NCBI GenBank assembly: GCA_016763915.1
Contig: JAESSX010000241.1
Location: forward strand, 1-11,309
Length of the DNA: 11,309 nucleotides
Direction: 5' to 3'
Source of the DNA: Rhodospirillales bacterium
Lineage (GTDB): Bacteria > Pseudomonadota > Alphaproteobacteria > Rhodospirillales_A > Casp-alpha2
The stretch's first letter is position 1; each line of letters starts with the position of its first letter. Positions 1-7,095 of the stretch are shown here, in pieces. The notes beneath the pieces are model-generated. The model worked only from the letters and a program-made list of their open reading frames with translations. It was not told the DNA's origin and did not search any database. The position numbers and the translations under genes were made by a program.

Positions 1-997
1 CCACCGCCGCGCCGCCCGCCAGCGCCAGGGTCAGAACGGACCGGGGCGCAAGCTCTAAAACCCGCCGCCATTGGCCGGCCCGGCTGAAATGGGTCAACTG
101 GCGGAAACGGACCCGGTGCTTGGGCTCGGCGAAGGCCATGGCATAGGCCGCCGCGGCGGCGATGAGGAACGCCACCGAGGGCCCTTCGGGCAGCGCCGTC
201 AGGGTTACCGGCAGGCGCCACGGCAAGTAGTCCAGTCCGCTGAAAAAGACCATGGCGAAAACGACGAAGCCGAGCCAAGCCCAAGGGCCGTGGCGGTGCA
301 TCATTTCCAGCCGGATCAGGGCGTAGGTGCCGGCCAGCGCCCAGGCGGCGAAGGCGACAACGGCGGCGAGCGCGAAATGCAGCTTCGTCATGGAAAAGCC
401 GAACCAGACGGTCATGGCATAGCCGTCGTTCCCTCCCAGACCGTCCAGTCCGCCATAGAGCGCCATCCCGGCCGGGACCACGGCCACGACCTGATACCCC
501 AGCACCTGAACCCGCCCGAAGGCGCGCCTGCGCAGGACCGCCTGCAGGCTTAGCAACATGCTAAGCGCGTGGGCCATCACGCCGGCGGCGATATAGAGGG
601 CGACGGCGCTCAGCAGCACCCCCGGCGGCACCTGGGCGGCACGGGACAGGGCGTAGAAGACCATGCAGATCAGCCCGCCGTACCATGCGTAGGCCGGCGC
701 CCCGAACAGCTTGCCCCAGGCCATTTGCCAGGCGCCGATGGCCGACAGGCGTTGCTGGTCCCAGGTGCGGCCATGGACTTCTACAATCACCGTCTCGGCG
801 GCGAGGCGCGTTCCCCACAGAAAAATCAGCACGATAAAGGCGAAGGCGGCCACCGTCCCGGTGCTTTCGTCCAGCGCGCGGCGGCCGCCCAGGGTGACGA
901 GCAGAAACACAGCCCCCAGGATGACCGGCATGGCGATCAATCGTTGGGGGGTGAATTCGAGCCACATATTGCGGCGGAATTCGGGGCTTCCCTTCAT
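1..997 (-). CDS. ABC-2 type transporter permease, 3' end outside window
   Basis: Reading the minus strand from the ATG at 997-995 gives 332 codons with no stop to the window edge, so the C-terminus is missing. The protein is hydrophobic, with likely membrane helices near residues 20-36, 50-66, 104-119, 125-150, 163-183, 206-226, 240-254 and 273-291, and another starting near 320. The loop around residues 67-100 is amphipathic and begins with a TVIVEVHGRTWDQQR stretch. The start overlaps the stop of the upstream ATPase gene (shared ATGA), and a GGAG lies about eight bases before it, so the two are translationally coupled. The pairing with a CcmA/DrrA-like ATPase makes it the membrane subunit of an ABC-2 type exporter. 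No substrate can be named, and there is no periplasmic binding protein in view, which fits export rather than import. Confidence 0.8.
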   Translation of the reverse strand, partial: MKGSPEFRRNMWLEFTPQRLIAMPVILGAVFLLVTLGGRRALDESTGTVAAFAFIVLIFLWGTRLAAETVIVEVHGRTWDQQRLSAIGAWQMAWGKLFGAPAYAWYGGLICMVFYALSRAAQVPPGVLLSAVALYIAAGVMAHALSMLLSLQAVLRRRAFGRVQVLGYQVVAVVPAGMALYGGLDGLGGNDGYAMTVWFGFSMTKLHFALAAVVAFAAWALAGTYALIRLEMMHRHGPWAWLGFVVFAMVFFSGLDYLPWRLPVTLTALPEGPSVAFLIAAAAAYAMAFAEPKHRVRFRQLTHFSRAGQWRRVLELAPRSVLTLALAGGAAV

Positions 998-1929
998 TCG
1001 GAGACTCCGCCCAGGGTCGCCATGTAGGTGTCGCGCAGGCGTTCTTCTTCGACGCGGAAGTCGACCACCCGGAGCCCGGCGTCGAGCAGGCTTTTGAGAA
1101 GCTCAAAGCGCGCCGCCTCGCCGCCGGTGATAAGGCAGCGCCCGGTCCGGGTTTCGATGCGGATTGCGGAAACACCGTCCCGCGCCGAAAGAAGGTCTTC
1201 AAGGCGGGGGTCCGGGGCGGCCAGGGTGATGGCCAACCGCTCGCCTTCGTCGACGCCGGCGGCCCCATTCATCCGCCCCTGGCTGACGACGCGCCCGTCG
1301 CGGAGGACGACCAGGTGGGTGGCGTAGTCTTCCAGTTCCGACAGGATGTGCGACGACACCAGCAACGTCATGCCGTCGTCCCTGAGTTGCACCAGCAGGT
1401 TCGACAGCCGGATCCGCGCGTCCGGGTCCAGCCCGGAGGCCGGTTCGTCGAGAATCAGGAATTCCGGCTGATGGATGATCGCCTGGGCGATGGCGAGGCG
1501 CTGTTTCAATCCACGCGACAGGGAGCCGGCCTTTTGTTCCAGGCGGTCGGCGATATCCAGCCGCTCAGCGGCGGCGCGGACCAGAGGCCCGGTGTCCGCC
1601 GCCGCGCAGCCCTGCACCCAGGCGGCATAGGTCAGGCACTGGCGCACGGTGAGGTCTTCGTACAGCCCGAAGGAATCGGCCAGATACCCCAGGCGTTTGT
1701 GAATTTGGCGGGGATGGTCGAGACTATCGATGCCGTCAATCAGAACCCGCCCCGAAAACGGTTCCTGCAACCCGGCCAGACAGCGGATCAGGGTCGTCTT
1801 GCCGGCGCCGTTGGGCCCCACCAGGGCGGTAATGGCGGCACGCGCGATGGTAACGCCGACGCCGTGCAGGGCGCGGTTCGACGGGTACTCAAAGACCAGG
1901 TCTTCGACGGTGACAAGCGCATCCGTCAT
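994..1929 (-). CDS. ABC transporter ATP-binding protein (CcmA/ABC-2 type)
   Basis: This 311-residue protein is the nucleotide-binding subunit of an ABC-2 type transporter. It carries a complete ATPase core: Walker A GPNGAGKTT at residues 38-46, signature LSRGLKQR at 137-144, Walker B LILDEP at 158-163, D-loop SGLD at 165-168 and the switch histidine in VSSHILSELE near 194. The Q-loop region reads GYLADSFGLYEDLTV near 81-95, without a glutamine; related ABC-2 ATPases often show a similar variant there. Residues from about 225 to the end form a C-terminal extension common in this subfamily. The start is the ATG at 1929-1927; no clear Shine-Dalgarno sequence precedes it, but the N-terminus begins directly with a normal first strand. 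It is the first gene of a minus-strand pair with the permease. A candidate promoter lies at 2009-2037. Substrate unknown. Confidence 0.93.
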   Translation of the reverse strand: MTDALVTVEDLVFEYPSNRALHGVGVTIARAAITALVGPNGAGKTTLIRCLAGLQEPFSGRVLIDGIDSLDHPRQIHKRLGYLADSFGLYEDLTVRQCLTYAAWVQGCAAADTGPLVRAAAERLDIADRLEQKAGSLSRGLKQRLAIAQAIIHQPEFLILDEPASGLDPDARIRLSNLLVQLRDDGMTLLVSSHILSELEDYATHLVVLRDGRVVSQGRMNGAAGVDEGERLAITLAAPDPRLEDLLSARDGVSAIRIETRTGRCLITGGEAARFELLKSLLDAGLRVVDFRVEEERLRDTYMATLGGVSE

Positions 1930-2008
1930 CAGGCGGGCGGCGGAACCATATCAACGACGCAAATTTTCATGTACCTTCCTTCCGTTGCCGGCCCGCGCTT
2001 TGCAGGTC

Positions 2009-2037
2009 AGCATAGGACTGTATCTGATTAAGGCCAA
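2009..2037 (-). promoter_or_regulatory. Candidate sigma70-type promoter for the ABC operon
   Basis: On the minus strand, TTGGCC (2037-2032) and TATGCT (2014-2009) are separated by exactly 17 bases. Each matches the sigma70 consensus at four of six positions. It sits about 80 bases upstream of the ATPase start in the divergent spacer. This is a motif match only, with no experimental support. Confidence 0.3.
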
Positions 2038-2157
2038 GACCGGTTCCCCTGGGCTTTTTTTTGTAATTTATTTCAACGACGCCTTTCCCGAACGGGGTCC
2101 TTTTGCAGAATTCCGGAAACGACCCAATAAGATGAACAACAACCCTGGTTGGACAAC

Positions 2158-2916
2158 ATGGGCGCCTTGATCCCCGATGACGCGGTGGCGCTGAAATCGG
2201 CCTTCGCCGGGATGGCGGGGCGCGCGGGGACGTCGTCGCGGGGGGTCCAGGACGGCACGTCCTTTGAAGCCGAAATCCTCATTCCCGGTCATCCTGCCCG
2301 GATCAGGGACCATTACGCCGACCTCGTCACCGGGCCGCTCGACGTCATGAGCCTGGACGCGGGCCTTGAGGCGCCGAAACGCAATTTCGGCCTGCGCATC
2401 GCTTTCGGGCGGCCGACGGAAGTCCAGGTCTATGACGGGGACATGGTGCTTGACGAAACGCTGCGCCGGCTGATCGGCCAATTCGGCGCGGTGATCCTTC
2501 GCAACGCCTATATGCCGGGCGTCCATCGGGCCGAAGGACAGCGCAATATCTTCCCGAACCTCAGCTTCCACATCGACCGCGGCAGCAACCAGGAAGAACA
2601 ATACTCCCTGTTCTGCCGCGACCCCTTCGACCCCGAACAGAAAAAACCGCGCGGCAGTTCTACCCTGATCGCCAGCAACATGGTGTGTTATCTGCAGAAA
2701 ATGCGCGAAGCCGGCGGTGTGGCGTCGTCGCTCGGCGCCCAGTGCAACATTTTCCTTAATGCCGATTTGGGGCTCGGCGAAATCATGATCGAACAGGCCT
2801 GGGATGCGCCCTGGGAAACCGGCGAGGTCTGTATCATCGACAACCGCACCGTGCTGCACGCCAGCTACTACAAACCGTCGAGAGGGTACCCGATCGGCGT
2901 CCGGTATCTGAAATAG
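2158..2916 (+). CDS. TauD/GBBH-like Fe(II)/2-oxoglutarate-dependent oxygenase (putative)
   Basis: The product of 252 residues resembles the TauD/gamma-butyrobetaine-hydroxylase superfamily, whose members hydroxylate small molecules using Fe(II), O2 and 2-oxoglutarate. Visible support is an HID facial-triad motif (H138, D140) in NLSFHIDRG, and a C-terminal block GEVCIIDNRTVLHASYY with the third iron ligand candidate H234. R242 or R249 in the following SRGYPIGVRYLK segment is the likely 2-oxoglutarate salt-bridge arginine. At about 250 residues it is shorter than typical TauD proteins (around 280). An in-frame TAA at 2128 leaves two starts, TTG 2149 and ATG 2158; ATG is preferred, but neither has a good ribosome binding site. 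It is co-directional with the DUF350-DUF3326 cluster, 96 bases upstream, so it could be a tailoring enzyme of that system or a separate gene. The substrate is unknown and the family call rests on motifs alone. Confidence 0.62.
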   Translation: MGALIPDDAVALKSAFAGMAGRAGTSSRGVQDGTSFEAEILIPGHPARIRDHYADLVTGPLDVMSLDAGLEAPKRNFGLRIAFGRPTEVQVYDGDMVLDETLRRLIGQFGAVILRNAYMPGVHRAEGQRNIFPNLSFHIDRGSNQEEQYSLFCRDPFDPEQKKPRGSSTLIASNMVCYLQKMREAGGVASSLGAQCNIFLNADLGLGEIMIEQAWDAPWETGEVCIIDNRTVLHASYYKPSRGYPIGVRYLK

Positions 2917-2950
2917 GCGGCGCGAGAATCCCCCTACTCTATCTTGTTCT

Positions 2951-2971
2951 CTAACGCTTTTTATCGGTTAG
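2951..2971. repeat. Short inverted repeat upstream of the DUF350 gene
   Basis: CTAAC (2951-2955) and GTTAG (2967-2971) form five-base inverted arms around an 11-base AT-rich centre in the 96-base spacer between the oxygenase and DUF350 genes. It might be an operator or a weak terminator remnant. There is no T-tract after it, and arms this short can occur by chance. Confidence 0.2.
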
Positions 2972-3012
2972 CGGGATTTTCTGGCGTTGCCGCTTTCTGA
3001 CGATATCTAATT

Positions 3013-3471
3013 ATGGTAGCGTTATCGAATCTTGAATGGGGCAATTTAGGGAGTTCAGGTCTTTTGGAAATAGTTGGCGCTTCGCTTAGCGAGCTACCAT
3101 GGTTTATCGCCTATATGGCAACCGCCATGGTGCTGACGCTTATTTACGTGGTTGTCTACATGTGGGTGACGCCGCATCCGGAGATCAAGCTGATCCGGGA
3201 AAACAATCTGGCCGCCTCGCTCGCCTTTGCCGGCATCCTGGTCGGATTCTCCTTGCCGTTGGCCAGCGCCATTGCCAATTCGGGCGCCTTGGTCGATACC
3301 ATCATTTGGGGCCTGATCGCCATCGTCGTCCAGATCACGGTGTTTTATCTCGTTCGTCTACCAATCCCCAAAATTTCGGAGCGCATCGAGAACGGCGAGG
3401 TCGCCAGCGGCCTGTGGCTCGGCGCCGCTTCGTTGGCCGGCGGCATCCTCAACGCCGCCAGCATGACCTAA
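3013..3471 (+). CDS. DUF350 (YjfL family) inner-membrane protein
   Basis: This 152-residue protein has the DUF350/YjfL pattern. Four membrane helices are predicted near residues 29-51, 67-88, 94-115 and 130-148. The typical loop VTPHPEIKLIRENNLAASLA (52-71) joins helix 1 to a Gly/Leu-rich helix 2, and an acidic-basic segment PKISERIENGEVASG precedes helix 4. DUF350 proteins are integral membrane proteins of unknown biochemical function. In Escherichia coli, yjfL sits beside yjfM and yjfC, and the same order of families follows here. The first 28 residues before helix 1 are longer than usual. No Shine-Dalgarno sequence is visible before ATG 3013, so a later start remains possible. It is the first gene of the compact plus-strand cluster and is followed by a 54-base gap. 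A role in an envelope stress or amine-conjugation system is inferred from context. Confidence 0.85.
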   Translation: MVALSNLEWGNLGSSGLLEIVGASLSELPWFIAYMATAMVLTLIYVVVYMWVTPHPEIKLIRENNLAASLAFAGILVGFSLPLASAIANSGALVDTIIWGLIAIVVQITVFYLVRLPIPKISERIENGEVASGLWLGAASLAGGILNAASMT

Positions 3472-3510
3472 TTGATCGTTCGGAAGACCGGACCCCTTGA
3501 GACAATCGCG

Positions 3511-3530
3511 CAAGGAAAACATGAAATGAA
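3511..3530 (+). promoter_or_regulatory. RBS and nested two-codon ORF at the DUF1190 start
   Basis: An AAGGAA Shine-Dalgarno-like element (3512-3517) is followed by ATG AAA TGA (3521-3529). The stop of this two-codon reading frame overlaps the ATG at 3526 that starts the lipoprotein gene. Ribosomes loading at 3521 would terminate on top of the real start. This is seen directly in the sequence; any regulatory effect is speculation. Confidence 0.35.
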
Positions 3531-4071
3531 ACTTTGGAATTCGGCTTCCGTCGTCGGCTTGATCGGCGTCAGCGTCATCGCGCTCGGCGCCTGCGAGGAA
3601 GCAAAGGTAGAGGGGGCGATATTCGACAATCTGCAGCAATGCATCGATGATCGCGCCATCCCCAGCAATCAGTGCGAGCAAAGCTTTAATGAAGCGCGCA
3701 GCCAACACGCCTCGGTGGCGCCGAAGTACACGTCCGAACAGGATTGCCAGGCCGATTTCGGGGCAGAGAAATGCGAAAAGGCTCCTTACCGGTCATCGAC
3801 CGGCGGCTCGATTTTCATGCCCATGATGGCGGGTTACATGATGGGGTCTTTACTGGGCGGGCGCCGGTCCTCCGTCTTCTCGCAACCGCTTTACCGTTCG
3901 GCCAGCGATCCGAAAACCTACCGCACCGCCGACAACAGGTCCGCCGGTTCGGCCACCGGGCGAACCCAAATCGCCAGGTCGGCAACCAGCCGCCCGTCCG
4001 TCAAATCCTCGACCATCCGGCGCGGCGGCTTCGGCGCCTCCGCAAGACGGTTCGGCTCCTCCGCCACATGA
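3526..4071 (+). CDS. DUF1190 (YgiB/YjfM family) lipoprotein
   Basis: From ATG 3526 the protein has 181 residues and starts with a lipoprotein signal peptide: a hydrophobic stretch ends in LGAC, making C23 the lipidated cysteine. The mature part matches DUF1190: AKVEGAIFDNLQQCIDD, then Cys residues at 39, 50, 74 and 83 with spacing suggesting two disulfides, a Gly/Met-rich MPMMAGYMMGSLLGG segment near 98-112, and a Ser/Arg-rich basic tail with RRGGFGASARRFG near the end. The frame also extends upstream to a TTG at 3472, but that would put 18 polar residues before the signal peptide. An AGGA element about eight bases before ATG 3526 supports the shorter form. It probably resides in the periplasm or on an envelope membrane. 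YgiB/YjfM proteins are consistently paired with YgiC/YjfC ATP-grasp enzymes, as here; their function is not established. Confidence 0.85.
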   Translation: MKLWNSASVVGLIGVSVIALGACEEAKVEGAIFDNLQQCIDDRAIPSNQCEQSFNEARSQHASVAPKYTSEQDCQADFGAEKCEKAPYRSSTGGSIFMPMMAGYMMGSLLGGRRSSVFSQPLYRSASDPKTYRTADNRSAGSATGRTQIARSATSRPSVKSSTIRRGGFGASARRFGSSAT

Positions 4072-4099
4072 CGCAATTCGCCCACAACCGTTTCACGCC

Positions 4100-5260
4100 G
4101 TGCAACGAGTCCCCGTAACGGAACGGCCGAATCTGGCGCAGGCCGCGGCGGATCACGGTTTCGAGTTCAAGGCCGGCGAGGGCATTCCCTATTGGGACGA
4201 AAGCGCCTACTACCGGTTCACCCTGCGCCAGATCGAAGAGGACCTGGAGGGGCCGGCGGAAGAAATTGAAGGCATGTGTTTCCAGGTCGTGGAGCGCGCC
4301 CTGAACGACGAGACGGTGATGCGCCGCCTCGGCATCGCTGAGCAGTATTGGGACTATCTTGCGGCGAGTTGGCGCAATCAGGAAAAGCACCTGTACGGGC
4401 GCATGGACATCTCCTATGACGGCGGCGGGCCGGCCAAACTGCTCGAATATAACGCCGACACGCCGACGGCGCTTTATGAATCGGCGGTTTTTCAATGGGA
4501 ATGGCTGGAACAGGCGAAAGATCTGGGCCTAATTCCGGAGGGCTGCGATCAACTCAACGACCTGCATGAGAGCATTGTGCGGGCGTTCCCGAACATGGGC
4601 ATCGAGGGGTTGTTGCATTTCGCCTGCGTCGAAGACATCGAGGATGACAAGGGAACCCTCGGTTATCTTGAGGAATGCGCACAGGAAGCGGGCCTGGAAA
4701 CGCAATTCGTGGCGATGCAGGATATCGGCGCCGATGACCAGGGGCGCTTCACCGACCTTGAAGACCGGCCCATCAAGACCCTGGCCAAGCTCTATCCATG
4801 GGAATGGATCATGGAGGAAGAATTCGGGCGCCAGGTACCGGGCAGTGGCGTCCGCTTCATTGAGCCGCCGTGGAAGGCGATCCTGTCGAATAAGGGCCTG
4901 CTTGCGTTGCTGTGGGGAATGTTCGAGGGCCACCCGAACCTTCTGCCGGCCTATTTCGAGGACGATCCCGCCGCTGCGGAGCTTGGCGGAAACTATGTCC
5001 GCAAGCCTTTGTGGTCACGGCAAGGGGCGAACATCGAGATCATCCGCGACGGCAAAACGCAGACCCGCAATGACGGGCCGTACACCGGCGGGGATTGCAT
5101 CGTGCAGGCCTTCCACCCGCTGCCGGACAACGCCGGGAATTACCCGCTGGTCGGCTTGTGGCTGGTCGCCAGCCAGATCACCGGATTGTGCATCCGGGAG
5201 GATAAAACCCTGATCACCGGCAAGGATGCCCGGTTCGTTCCGCACGTCATCCTGGATTGA
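4100..5260 (+). CDS. Glutathionylspermidine-synthase family ATP-grasp ligase (YjfC/YgiC-like)
   Basis: The 386-residue protein covers only the C-terminal synthetase domain of the glutathionylspermidine synthase family; the N-terminal amidase domain is absent. These ATP-grasp enzymes activate a carboxylate by ATP and join it to an amine. Visible family blocks are the N-terminal RVPV...GIPYWDESAYYRFTLRQIEEDLE, GRMDISYDGG (100-109) and LEYNADTPT (115-123), which carry Mg/substrate-ligand type Arg, Asp, Glu and Asn residues. PPWKAILSNKG (256-266), YVRKPLWSRQG (299-309, with the ATP-contacting Lys) and GGDCIVQ (330-336) follow. The start is GTG 4100, chosen because homologues begin with a closely similar RVPV motif; no ribosome binding site is visible. 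It lies 28 bases after the lipoprotein gene. From memory, E. coli YgiC and YjfC were found not to make glutathionylspermidine, so the substrate here should be treated as unknown. The SpeD homologue downstream suggests that an amine is one partner. Confidence 0.9.
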   Translation: MQRVPVTERPNLAQAAADHGFEFKAGEGIPYWDESAYYRFTLRQIEEDLEGPAEEIEGMCFQVVERALNDETVMRRLGIAEQYWDYLAASWRNQEKHLYGRMDISYDGGGPAKLLEYNADTPTALYESAVFQWEWLEQAKDLGLIPEGCDQLNDLHESIVRAFPNMGIEGLLHFACVEDIEDDKGTLGYLEECAQEAGLETQFVAMQDIGADDQGRFTDLEDRPIKTLAKLYPWEWIMEEEFGRQVPGSGVRFIEPPWKAILSNKGLLALLWGMFEGHPNLLPAYFEDDPAAAELGGNYVRKPLWSRQGANIEIIRDGKTQTRNDGPYTGGDCIVQAFHPLPDNAGNYPLVGLWLVASQITGLCIREDKTLITGKDARFVPHVILD

Positions 5261-5346
5261 CTGACAGGAAACCGGATGCAATTGTCCGCCCAGAAACCCA
5301 CCGGTTTACCGGGCTGAATCGACCCGGCGGCAAACTTGGAGTGAGC

Positions 5347-5718
5347 ATGGAAAAATACGGCGTCGAACTGATCCTGGATCTGCACGATTGTGACCGTTCG
5401 ACATTCAACCGCGACAGCATCGAGCGCTATTTTGAGGGCCTGTGCGAACTCATCGGCATGCAGCGCGAGGCGTTGCATTTTTGGGACGATATCGGCGTTC
5501 CCGAGGACGAGAAACAAACCGCGCCCCATGCCCAGGGCACCTCGGCGGTCCAGTTCATTCTGACAAGTTCCATCATCATTCACACGCTTGATCAGTTGGA
5601 CGCGGTCTACGTCAATATGTTCTCGTGCAAGGAGTTCGACCCCAAGCTGGCCGAGCAGTTCACGGTTGAATGGTATGGCGCCGACGAATGCACGGCCCGT
5701 TTCATCGAACGAATTTAG
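5347..5718 (+). CDS. SpeD-like pyruvoyl decarboxylase, divergent S-adenosylmethionine decarboxylase family
   Basis: The 123-residue product has the size and layout of a bacterial SpeD protein. It shows VELILDLHDCD at the N-terminus, then GTSAVQFILTSSIIIHT (64-80) and a YVNMFSCKEFD block (88-98). SpeD enzymes cleave themselves at a serine to create a pyruvoyl cofactor, then decarboxylate S-adenosylmethionine to feed polyamine synthesis. The expected serine (S74), histidine (H79) and cysteine (C94) are present with the same mutual spacing as the catalytic Ser, His and Cys of Thermotoga-type SpeD. However, the usual Glu-Ser-His at the cleavage site is Thr-Ser-Ser here. Some SpeD homologues are known to have become arginine or ornithine decarboxylases, so the substrate may not be S-adenosylmethionine. 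ATG 5347 has GGAG five bases upstream and is preferred over an in-frame TTG at 5257. It sits 86 bases after the ATP-grasp gene and 9 bases before the DUF3326 gene. Confidence 0.78.
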   Translation: MEKYGVELILDLHDCDRSTFNRDSIERYFEGLCELIGMQREALHFWDDIGVPEDEKQTAPHAQGTSAVQFILTSSIIIHTLDQLDAVYVNMFSCKEFDPKLAEQFTVEWYGADECTARFIERI

Positions 5719-5727
5719 GGAACGTCC

Positions 5728-7095
5728 GTGAAACTGGTGGAAAATAAAATCTTGATTCCGGCGGCACCCGGCCACCGGAACCTGATCGCCCATTTCCAAA
5801 AAGCGGTGGAATCGAAACTCGAAGCCGGTTCGGTTCCGGTGCGTTTCGCGACAACGCGCATGGACGAGAGCCAATACGAATGTGAGTTCGGCACGCTGGA
5901 CGGCCCAGACCCCGACGCCGGCGATCGCCTCGCCTCCATCTTCCGCTTCGTGCCGCGCAAGTTGGAGCGGACGGACGCATTTAACGCCGTGTTCCTCGTG
6001 CCGACGGGTATCGGCGCCGAAATCGGCGGCCACTCGGGCGATGCCACGCCGGCGGCGCGGGTGCTGGCGGCGGCGTGCGACAGGTTGGTCACCCATCCGA
6101 ACGTAGTCAATGCCTCCGACCTCAACGAGATGCCGGACAACGCCCTCTATGTCGAGGGCAGCACGATCACGCGGCTGATGATGGGAACGGCGGGATTGCA
6201 GGGCGTGCGGACGAACCGGGTGCTGGTGGTCATCGATGCGCACGAGGTCGAGATGTTCGCCAACGATGCCGTCAACGCGGTGAGCGCGGCGCGCGCGACC
6301 TATGGCCTCGACTGCCCGAAAGTGGTGAAACTGGACCCGCCGCTGCGCATGACCGCGAATTTCACGGAATCCGGCCGGGCCGCGGGCGAGATCGAGGGGC
6401 TGGAGCGCGTCCTGGCGGTGTTGGACGAGAACAAAGACGCCTTCGACGCGGTGGCGATCGCCTCCGTTATCGATGTGTCCGACGAATACCACGAAGAATA
6501 TTTTTTTAGCGGCGGTAAGATGATCAATCCCTGGGGTGGCGTCGAGGCGATGCTGACCCATGCGTTGTCGCTGCTCTACGAGGTTCCGGCCGCCCACTCG
6601 CCCATGCTCGAGAGCCACAAGGTCGCGGATTTCGACTTAGGCATCGTCGAGCCGCGTCTCGCCGCCGAGGCGGTGTCGCTCACCTTCCTTCAGTGCATGC
6701 TGAAAGGCCTGCACCGCAGCCCGCGTATCATCACCGACCCGGAGACCATGCGTGGGGCCGGCGTATTCACGGCCGCCGATGTCTCGTGCCTTGTCATCCC
6801 CGACAATTGCATCGGCCTGCCGACGCTTGCCGCACTCGAACAGGGGATTCCCGTCATCGCTGTGCGTGAGAATGCCAATCTCATGCGGAACGACCTGCGG
6901 GCGCTGCCGTGGGCGCCGGGCCAGTTGCACGTGGTGGAAAATTACTGGGAAGCCGTCGGTGTGATGACGGCGCTCAAGGCCGGCATCGCGCCGGCCTCGC
7001 TACGCCGCCCGCTGGCCGCCACGCGGGTGGAGACGAGAACCATGGGATCACTGGAATTTGCGCCGGACAAGGCGCAACGGTCGACCCAATCGTGA
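5728..7095 (+). CDS. DUF3326 family protein, function unknown
   Basis: This 455-residue protein matches DUF3326, a family I recognise by its very conserved blocks: VPTGIGAEIGGHSGDATPAA (91-110), THPNVVNASDLNEMP (122-136), ALYVEGSTITRL (139-150), NPWGGVEAMLTH (267-278), VPAAHSPM (286-293), LQCMLKGLHRSPRII (321-335) and IGLPTLAALEQGIPVIAVREN (362-382, interrupted here only by numbering). No membrane segment or signal peptide is seen, so it is probably cytoplasmic. The Gly-rich N-terminal block and the C-terminal GLPTLAALEQGIP block look like nucleotide- or sugar-nucleotide-handling folds, but that is only an impression. Start is GTG 5728, nine bases after the SpeD-like stop, with AGGGAA six bases upstream; ATG alternatives lie well inside conserved sequence. 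Tight coupling to the SpeD-like gene implies a shared pathway. No reaction can be assigned. Confidence 0.85.
   Translation: MKLVENKILIPAAPGHRNLIAHFQKAVESKLEAGSVPVRFATTRMDESQYECEFGTLDGPDPDAGDRLASIFRFVPRKLERTDAFNAVFLVPTGIGAEIGGHSGDATPAARVLAAACDRLVTHPNVVNASDLNEMPDNALYVEGSTITRLMMGTAGLQGVRTNRVLVVIDAHEVEMFANDAVNAVSAARATYGLDCPKVVKLDPPLRMTANFTESGRAAGEIEGLERVLAVLDENKDAFDAVAIASVIDVSDEYHEEYFFSGGKMINPWGGVEAMLTHALSLLYEVPAAHSPMLESHKVADFDLGIVEPRLAAEAVSLTFLQCMLKGLHRSPRIITDPETMRGAGVFTAADVSCLVIPDNCIGLPTLAALEQGIPVIAVRENANLMRNDLRALPWAPGQLHVVENYWEAVGVMTALKAGIAPASLRRPLAATRVETRTMGSLEFAPDKAQRSTQS

Noticed and set aside
71..553. Plus-strand open frame of 160 codons opposite the permease
   Set aside because: Composition is Gly/Arg/Gln-rich with no domain; it is the antisense shadow of the hydrophobic permease on the minus strand.
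2031..2072. T-run at 2047-2063 as a terminator
   Set aside because: No convincing GC-rich stem precedes it, and it lies between divergent genes where no transcript should end.
2068..2859. Long minus-strand open frame opposite the oxygenase
   Set aside because: The plus-strand frame has recognisable iron-binding motifs, whereas the minus frame has none.
5140..6618. 492-codon minus-strand open frame across the SpeD-like and DUF3326 genes
   Set aside because: It is His/Arg/Gly-rich and spans two real genes; high GC commonly opens such antisense frames.
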